Below, piece after piece: positions 60,018 to 64,000 of a stretch of 64,000 bases of DNA. The notes beneath the pieces are model-generated. The model saw nothing but the letters and a program-made list of their open reading frames with translations, had not been told where the DNA came from and searched no databases. Each line of letters starts with the position of its first letter. Position 1 is the stretch's first letter. The position numbers and the translations under genes were made by a program. This stretch comes from JBDHWG01 sp046328525 (GTDB lineage Bacteria; Chloroflexota; Anaerolineae; Epilineales; JAHCIE01), in assembly GCA_046328525.1 (NCBI GenBank), contig JAXLWK010000013.1, positions 1 through 64,000 of the forward strand. The letters are read 5' to 3'.

Positions 60018-61670
60018 GTGTCGCGGATACGAAGCTGGCCGGTGCTGATCGCGCTGGCCGGGCTCCTCTTGCTCGGCGTCATCGTCTTCGGCCTGGTCAC
60101 GCGCCAGCCGCCAGTTGAGGTGCCCGACGTGGGCGGAACGTTCACCGAGGCCGTGGTCGGCCGCGCCAGGGTGCTATCCCCCCTGTTCACACGCTCGGAT
60201 GTGGAAGAAGACCTCGTCTCTCTTCTCTTCCGCGGCCTGACGCGCGCCGACGTGAGCGGCGCGACCGTCCCCGACGTCGCCACTGGCTGGAGCATCTCCC
60301 CCGACAAGCTCAACTACACGTTCACCCTGCGCAACGACGTCTTCTGGAGCGACGGCGTCCCGGTGACGGCCGAGGATGTCCTGTTCACGGTCAAGACGCT
60401 CCAGGACCCGGACTACACCGGCAGCGCCGACTTCGCCGCGTTGTGGCACAACATCGCCGTCGAGATCGTGGACGACCACACGGTGCGCTTCATCCTGCCG
60501 GAGCCGTATGCGCCCTTCCTCGACCAGACCAGCGTCGGCCTGCTCCCGGCGCACATTCTGAAAGACGTGCCCGTCGCCCAGATGGCGGCCAACCCCTTCA
60601 GCACGCAGCCGGTCGGCAACGGCCCGTTCAAGATCGAGAAGCTGGACGACACCTCGGCGAACCTCGTGCCGAACCCCTACGACGGCGGCCGCCGCCCATA
60701 CCTCAGCCGCCTCATCTTCCGCTTCTTCCCTGACCGCAGCAGCGCCCTGGCCGCGTTCAACCGCAAGGAGGTCATGGGCGTGGGGCAGATTCCGCCGGTG
60801 GACCTGCCCAAGCTCACGTCGGGCGCGCTCTACTCCTCGGCCCGCCCCATCTTCACCGCCATCTACCTGAACCTGGACAACCCGCTCTTCCAGGACCGCG
60901 CCGTGCGCCAGGCGCTCCTGACCGGGCTGGACCGCGAAGCCCTGGTGCGGCGCGCCCTCTACGGGCAGGCCCTCGTCACCGATAGTCCGGTCATCACGAA
61001 CTCCTGGGCCTATAACCCGCAAATCCACCACTACGGCTACAACCTCGACGAAGCCCGTGCCCTGCTCGACGGCGCCGGCTGGCGCGACACCGACGGCGAC
61101 GGCATCCGCGACAAGGACGGTCGCCGCTTCGAGTTCAAGCTCACCACCGCCGACGAGCCGACCCGCGTCGCCGTGGCGAACATGATCGCCCGTCAGTGGG
61201 AGGAGCTTGGCGTTCGCGCCACGGTCAACGTGGTGGCGGCCGAGCCGTTCCAGGACAACTACCTCCAGCCGCGCAACTTCGACGCGATTCTCTACGGCTG
61301 GAACACACCCGACTCCGACCCTGACCCCTACGCCCAGTGGCACTCGACCCAGATCAAGGACGGGCAGAACTACAGCGGCTGGGGCAACAAGGACGCCGAC
61401 CGCATCCTCGAAGAAGCGCGGCGCACGACGGACTCCGCCGCGCGCGCCGGCCTCTACCGCGACTTCCAGACGCTCTTCGCCCAGGAGCTACCCGCGCTGC
61501 TGCTGTACCACGGCGTCTACGAGTACGCCGTCGATTCCCAGGTGCGCAACGTCCAGGTCGGCAGCGTCCTGCTCGACCCCCACGACCGCCTCCAGACGGT
61601 GCAGCAGTGGTATCTCCACACGCGCCCCGCCGACACGGGCATCCTCGGCTTCTTCACCAACCAACGCTAA
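60018..61670 (+). CDS. ABC transporter solute-binding protein, family 5 (peptide/nickel type)
   Basis: 550 residues, GTG start with AAGGAAAG upstream. One N-terminal hydrophobic helix (about 6-28) without a lipobox Cys, so it may be anchored by an uncleaved signal. SBP family 5 signature: VATGWSISPDKLNYTFTLRNDVFWSDGVPVTAEDVLFTVK, and NPLFQDRAVRQALLTGLDREALV. A DTDGDGIRDKDG loop resembles a calcium-binding turn. No permease or ATPase genes follow. Confidence 0.9.
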   Translation: MSRIRSWPVLIALAGLLLLGVIVFGLVTRQPPVEVPDVGGTFTEAVVGRARVLSPLFTRSDVEEDLVSLLFRGLTRADVSGATVPDVATGWSISPDKLNYTFTLRNDVFWSDGVPVTAEDVLFTVKTLQDPDYTGSADFAALWHNIAVEIVDDHTVRFILPEPYAPFLDQTSVGLLPAHILKDVPVAQMAANPFSTQPVGNGPFKIEKLDDTSANLVPNPYDGGRRPYLSRLIFRFFPDRSSALAAFNRKEVMGVGQIPPVDLPKLTSGALYSSARPIFTAIYLNLDNPLFQDRAVRQALLTGLDREALVRRALYGQALVTDSPVITNSWAYNPQIHHYGYNLDEARALLDGAGWRDTDGDGIRDKDGRRFEFKLTTADEPTRVAVANMIARQWEELGVRATVNVVAAEPFQDNYLQPRNFDAILYGWNTPDSDPDPYAQWHSTQIKDGQNYSGWGNKDADRILEEARRTTDSAARAGLYRDFQTLFAQELPALLLYHGVYEYAVDSQVRNVQVGSVLLDPHDRLQTVQQWYLHTRPADTGILGFFTNQR

Positions 61671-61676
61671 CACCGC

Positions 61677-62300
61677 CTACTGCAACTGTTGGTTCACCTG
61701 GTTCAGCAGCACCCGAATCAGCGGGTTGTTCGGGTTGCTCTGCACCGCCTGCACCAGCTGGCACATCACCTGGGCCGCCCCGCTCGACGACCCCGGCGCC
61801 CCCGCCAGCGACAGCGTCCGGTGTTGCGCCGGCAGTGTCGTCCCTAGCTCCACCAGCGGGATCGGCTGCGTGTCCAGCGTGATCTGCTGGCACGACGCAT
61901 CCTGCGCCGTGATCGCCGCCGCAATGTTGGGAACCGATCCCTGCGCGCCGGAGCTGCGCGTGTAGCTCACAGCCCCCGTCACCTGAAGCCGCCCGTCCAC
62001 CACGTCGAACCGCTGCAAGCGGTACACGTAGTTGACGGCCTCGCCGCCGACGGTGAAGCTGCCCTCGACACCGCGACCGTTGAACCGCGCGGTGAAGTTG
62101 CCGACACCCCCCGCCGCGCCGTTCGCCGGCGCCGTCGGCTGGGCCGGGGGCGGTGGGGCAGCGGGCAGGGCGATCGCCGAAGGCTGGCTCTCGGTCGCCG
62201 TCTGCGGCGCGAGGAAGCGATTCAGCAGCCCGCACCCGCCCAGGGTCAGACTCAAAGCCACCAATCCGAGCATCACAATGGCGCGACTCACTCGCGTCAC
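61677..62300 (-). CDS. Small putative lipoprotein
   Basis: 207 residues. The signal peptide ends in a lipobox LGGC (Cys23). A Pro/Ala-rich linker at about 33-65 precedes a beta-rich domain (FTARFNGRGVEGSFTVGGEAVNYVYRLQRFDV) and a C-terminal helix LLNQVNQQLQ. No family was recognised. It is convergent with the solute-binding protein gene and ends six bases from it. Confidence 0.7.
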   Translation of the reverse strand: MTRVSRAIVMLGLVALSLTLGGCGLLNRFLAPQTATESQPSAIALPAAPPPPAQPTAPANGAAGGVGNFTARFNGRGVEGSFTVGGEAVNYVYRLQRFDVVDGRLQVTGAVSYTRSSGAQGSVPNIAAAITAQDASCQQITLDTQPIPLVELGTTLPAQHRTLSLAGAPGSSSGAAQVMCQLVQAVQSNPNNPLIRVLLNQVNQQLQ

Positions 62301-62329
62301 ACGAACCTCCTTCTCACAGGGGACTGCGC

Positions 62330-62335
62330 TATAAT
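62330..62335 (+). promoter_or_regulatory. Putative -10 box for the LPXTG-like protein gene
   Basis: TATAAT 48 bases upstream of the ATG at 62384, within the short region shared with the divergent lipoprotein gene. No convincing -35 is seen. Confidence 0.4.
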
Positions 62336-62383
62336 TGGGCCGCGTCCTCGTCAGACGCGGACATTCGCATAGGAGCCAAATCC

Positions 62384-63064
62384 ATGACGCGCAACGCCGC
62401 CCTATTGTTCCTGGCCCTCACTATCCTGCTCCTCACCGCCGCCCCCACCTGGGCCGACCCGTCGCGCCAGGGAACCATCGCCGACCCGTGGACCTACTGC
62501 CAGGCCGTGGGGACGATAGACGCGCCGGACGCGCGCTACGTCGGGCCGGCCAACCCGGAGGCCGTCGCCCTGGGCCTGTTCAGGAGCCAGGTTAGCCCCG
62601 ACAAGCCCATGGATCCGCAGGTCGTCAAGTCTACCACGTGGCGCTGCGCCGACGGCAAAGTACTGGCATGCAACTTCGGGGCCAACATCCCCTGCCGCGA
62701 GAAGGCGAACACCGACAAGACGCCGACGCCGGGCATGAACGACTTCTGCAAGGCCAACCCGGCCAGCGACATTATCCCGCTGGCCGTCACCGGCCACAAC
62801 ATGATCTACGCCTGGAAATGCGTCAACGGCGCTCCGGCGATTGACAGGCAGATCACCGAGCCAGACGCCCAGGGCTTCCTCGCCAACGTCTGGCACGCGG
62901 TAGACCGACCCCAATCTGTCCCGGCGACCCAGCTCATGCCGACCACCGGCGCGGCGACGCCGAGTAGCGCCGCCCTCGCCGCCCTCGGCGCGCTTCTGCT
63001 GGCTGCCGGTGTCGGCCTGCGCGCCGTGACGAGCAAGCCCCGACTGTCACCCCGAACGAAGTGA
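62384..63064 (+). CDS. Exported Cys-containing protein with LPXTG-like C-terminal anchor
   Basis: 226 residues, ATG with AGGAG at eight bases. Signal peptide about 1-24. The mature part has six Cys (39, 88, 96, 104, 122, 146), suggesting disulfides. The end reads LMPTTG (184-189), then a hydrophobic stretch ALAALGALLLAAGVGL and basic RAVTSKPR. That is the sortase-substrate layout, though the motif deviates from LPXTG. No sortase gene is in the window. Function unknown. Confidence 0.72.
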   Translation: MTRNAALLFLALTILLLTAAPTWADPSRQGTIADPWTYCQAVGTIDAPDARYVGPANPEAVALGLFRSQVSPDKPMDPQVVKSTTWRCADGKVLACNFGANIPCREKANTDKTPTPGMNDFCKANPASDIIPLAVTGHNMIYAWKCVNGAPAIDRQITEPDAQGFLANVWHAVDRPQSVPATQLMPTTGAATPSSAALAALGALLLAAGVGLRAVTSKPRLSPRTK

Positions 63065-63087
63065 GTCCCGGCTATACTTATCTCACT

Positions 63088-63963
63088 ATGTCCGACTCTC
63101 TGCCCATCAGCCTTACCGCCATCGAAGCCCACCGCGACGACGTCTACCACCGCCGCTCGCAACTCCGCCTGCGCTCCGTCGAGGAGGCCGGCCGCTGGAT
63201 TGACGCCGTGGGCTTCGCCTTCGTCTTCTCCAACCGCGACTTCGCCATGCCCACCCTGTGGAACGCCGTGGACGGCTCGCCGCGCGCCGGCCCGGAGACG
63301 TTCCACGAGCACTCCGTCGGCCTGGTCTGGGACTGGAAGGACGCGCTGCCCGTCCAGCGCCGCGCCTTCTACGCCAAGCTGCTGCGCGGCAAGCCGATGC
63401 TCGTCTCCCTCGCCTGCGCCCCTGCCTTCTACGCCCTGACCGAGAACTTCGGCGATCCCGACGACTACCTGGCCGAGTATGAGGCCGGCGCCCTGACCCT
63501 TGAAGCGAAGAAGGTCTACGAGGCCCTGCTGGCCCACGGCCAGGCGGCCTCGACGGGCGTGCTGCGGCGGGCGTCAGGGCTAGAGGGCAAGAGCAACGTC
63601 GCCCGCTTCGACCGCGCCATCGCCCAACTTCAGCGCAGCATGCGCATCGCCAAAGTCGGCGTCTCCGACGCGAACCGCTGGGGCTACAGCTACGTCTACG
63701 ACCTCCTGCCCCGCGCCTTCCCCCAGATACCCCAGGCGGCGCGCGGCCTCGGCCGCCGCGAGGCGATGGCCGCGCTCCTGCGCCAGCACCTCCAGAACGT
63801 CGGCGCTGTGCCGACGCGCCAGGTGTCGCGCCTGTTCGAGTGGGACACGCCGACGGTCGAGCGGCTCGTGGCCGGGCTGGCAGCGGAGGGCGCGGCGCGC
63901 GGCGCGGTCGAGGGCCTCGCCGACGACTGCCTGGCCTGGCTGCCGGCCTTCCAAAGGGAGTGA
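63088..63963 (+). CDS. AlkZ-related winged-helix protein
   Basis: 291 residues from the ATG at 63088. The segment KSNVARFDRAIAQLQRSMRIAKVG is typical of the AlkZ/YcaQ-like family and its relatives. It has C-terminal winged-helix-like parts (LLRQHLQNVGAVPTRQVSRLF). AlkZ proteins unhook DNA crosslinks. The characteristic QxQ glycosylase motif was not found, so this may be a non-enzymatic relative. TATACT at 63073-63078 ends 9 bases before the ATG and no ribosome site is seen, so the transcript may be leaderless. Confidence 0.65.
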   Translation: MSDSLPISLTAIEAHRDDVYHRRSQLRLRSVEEAGRWIDAVGFAFVFSNRDFAMPTLWNAVDGSPRAGPETFHEHSVGLVWDWKDALPVQRRAFYAKLLRGKPMLVSLACAPAFYALTENFGDPDDYLAEYEAGALTLEAKKVYEALLAHGQAASTGVLRRASGLEGKSNVARFDRAIAQLQRSMRIAKVGVSDANRWGYSYVYDLLPRAFPQIPQAARGLGRREAMAALLRQHLQNVGAVPTRQVSRLFEWDTPTVERLVAGLAAEGAARGAVEGLADDCLAWLPAFQRE

Positions 63964-63966
63964 ACT

Positions 63967-64000
63967 ATGTCCCCTTTTCATCCCTTCACCGCCGATCTCT
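63967..64000 (+). CDS. Start of a gene cut by the window end
   Basis: ATG with GGGAG six bases upstream, reading MSPFHPFTADL up to the window edge. It starts four bases after the AlkZ-related gene stop, so the two are likely co-transcribed. The product is too short to identify. Confidence 0.5.
   Translation, partial: MSPFHPFTADL

Noticed and set aside
1..64000. CRISPR arrays, tRNA or rRNA genes
   Set aside because: No regularly spaced direct repeats, cloverleaf with conserved TTC arm, or conserved rRNA stretches were seen on reading.

Overview
The window looks like the chromosome of a GC-rich member of the Chloroflexota, most likely an uncultured relative of the Anaerolineae, Caldilineae or Thermomicrobia. 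The basis is: exported proteins with Thr-Pro-Thr-Ala stalks and BNR/beta-propeller repeats; tandem PPOX proteins and a luciferase-like oxidoreductase of F420-type families; dispersed palindromic repeats of the kind common in that phylum; and housekeeping genes (secG, rqcH, prs, meaB, DtxR-type regulator) with good Shine-Dalgarno sites. The placement is inference from gene content, not from a marker gene. No rRNA, tRNA or CRISPR array was seen.

Region 1 (1-18140) is an exported-protein region. A 102-bp MITE-like element with an 8-bp target duplication lies at 158-259. A two-gene minus-strand unit encodes a subtilase with a P-domain inserted between its catalytic Asp and His, then a secreted four-repeat protein. 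A second minus-strand unit encodes a STAND NTPase-TPR protein and two giant BNR-repeat/C25 (gingipain-like) proteins whose genes overlap as ATGA. One of the C25 proteins keeps the His/Cys dyad and the other has lost it.

Region 2 (18141-35193) holds housekeeping and repair genes. They include a frameshifted rarA remnant, a LarA-like/nucleotidyltransferase/phosphatase run, and a mrfA-mrfB-like repair operon whose helicase carries an HNH domain inside its DUF1998 region and an in-frame palindromic repeat. This operon continues into a metallophosphoesterase and an FAD oxidoreductase. Then come a DtxR-type regulator, a cupin, a gutted PIN gene, an MFS pump, rqcH, an aminotransferase and a large membrane protein.

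Region 3 (35194-41281) is a scrambled accessory zone: an IS701-type transposase remnant, truncated TPR and DUF72 genes, a chrB-like gene, a UPF0175/PIN toxin-antitoxin pair between two partial DUF72 copies, and the first copy of an IS4-family element.

Region 4 (41282-56358) holds a SulP transporter, tandem PPOX proteins, a DUF1269 protein, a four-gene unit (membrane protein-meaB-prs-MFS), an HdeD-like protein, a luciferase-like oxidoreductase, a lower-GC pair (DUF6544 protein and Tat nitroreductase-like protein), a holin-like membrane protein and a MoxR ATPase. An inverted, apparently identical second IS4 copy sits directly downstream of moxR.

Region 5 (58003-64000) is an envelope block: a lipoprotein with a GH-A-like barrel, secG, a family-5 solute-binding protein, two further exported proteins and an AlkZ-related winged-helix protein.
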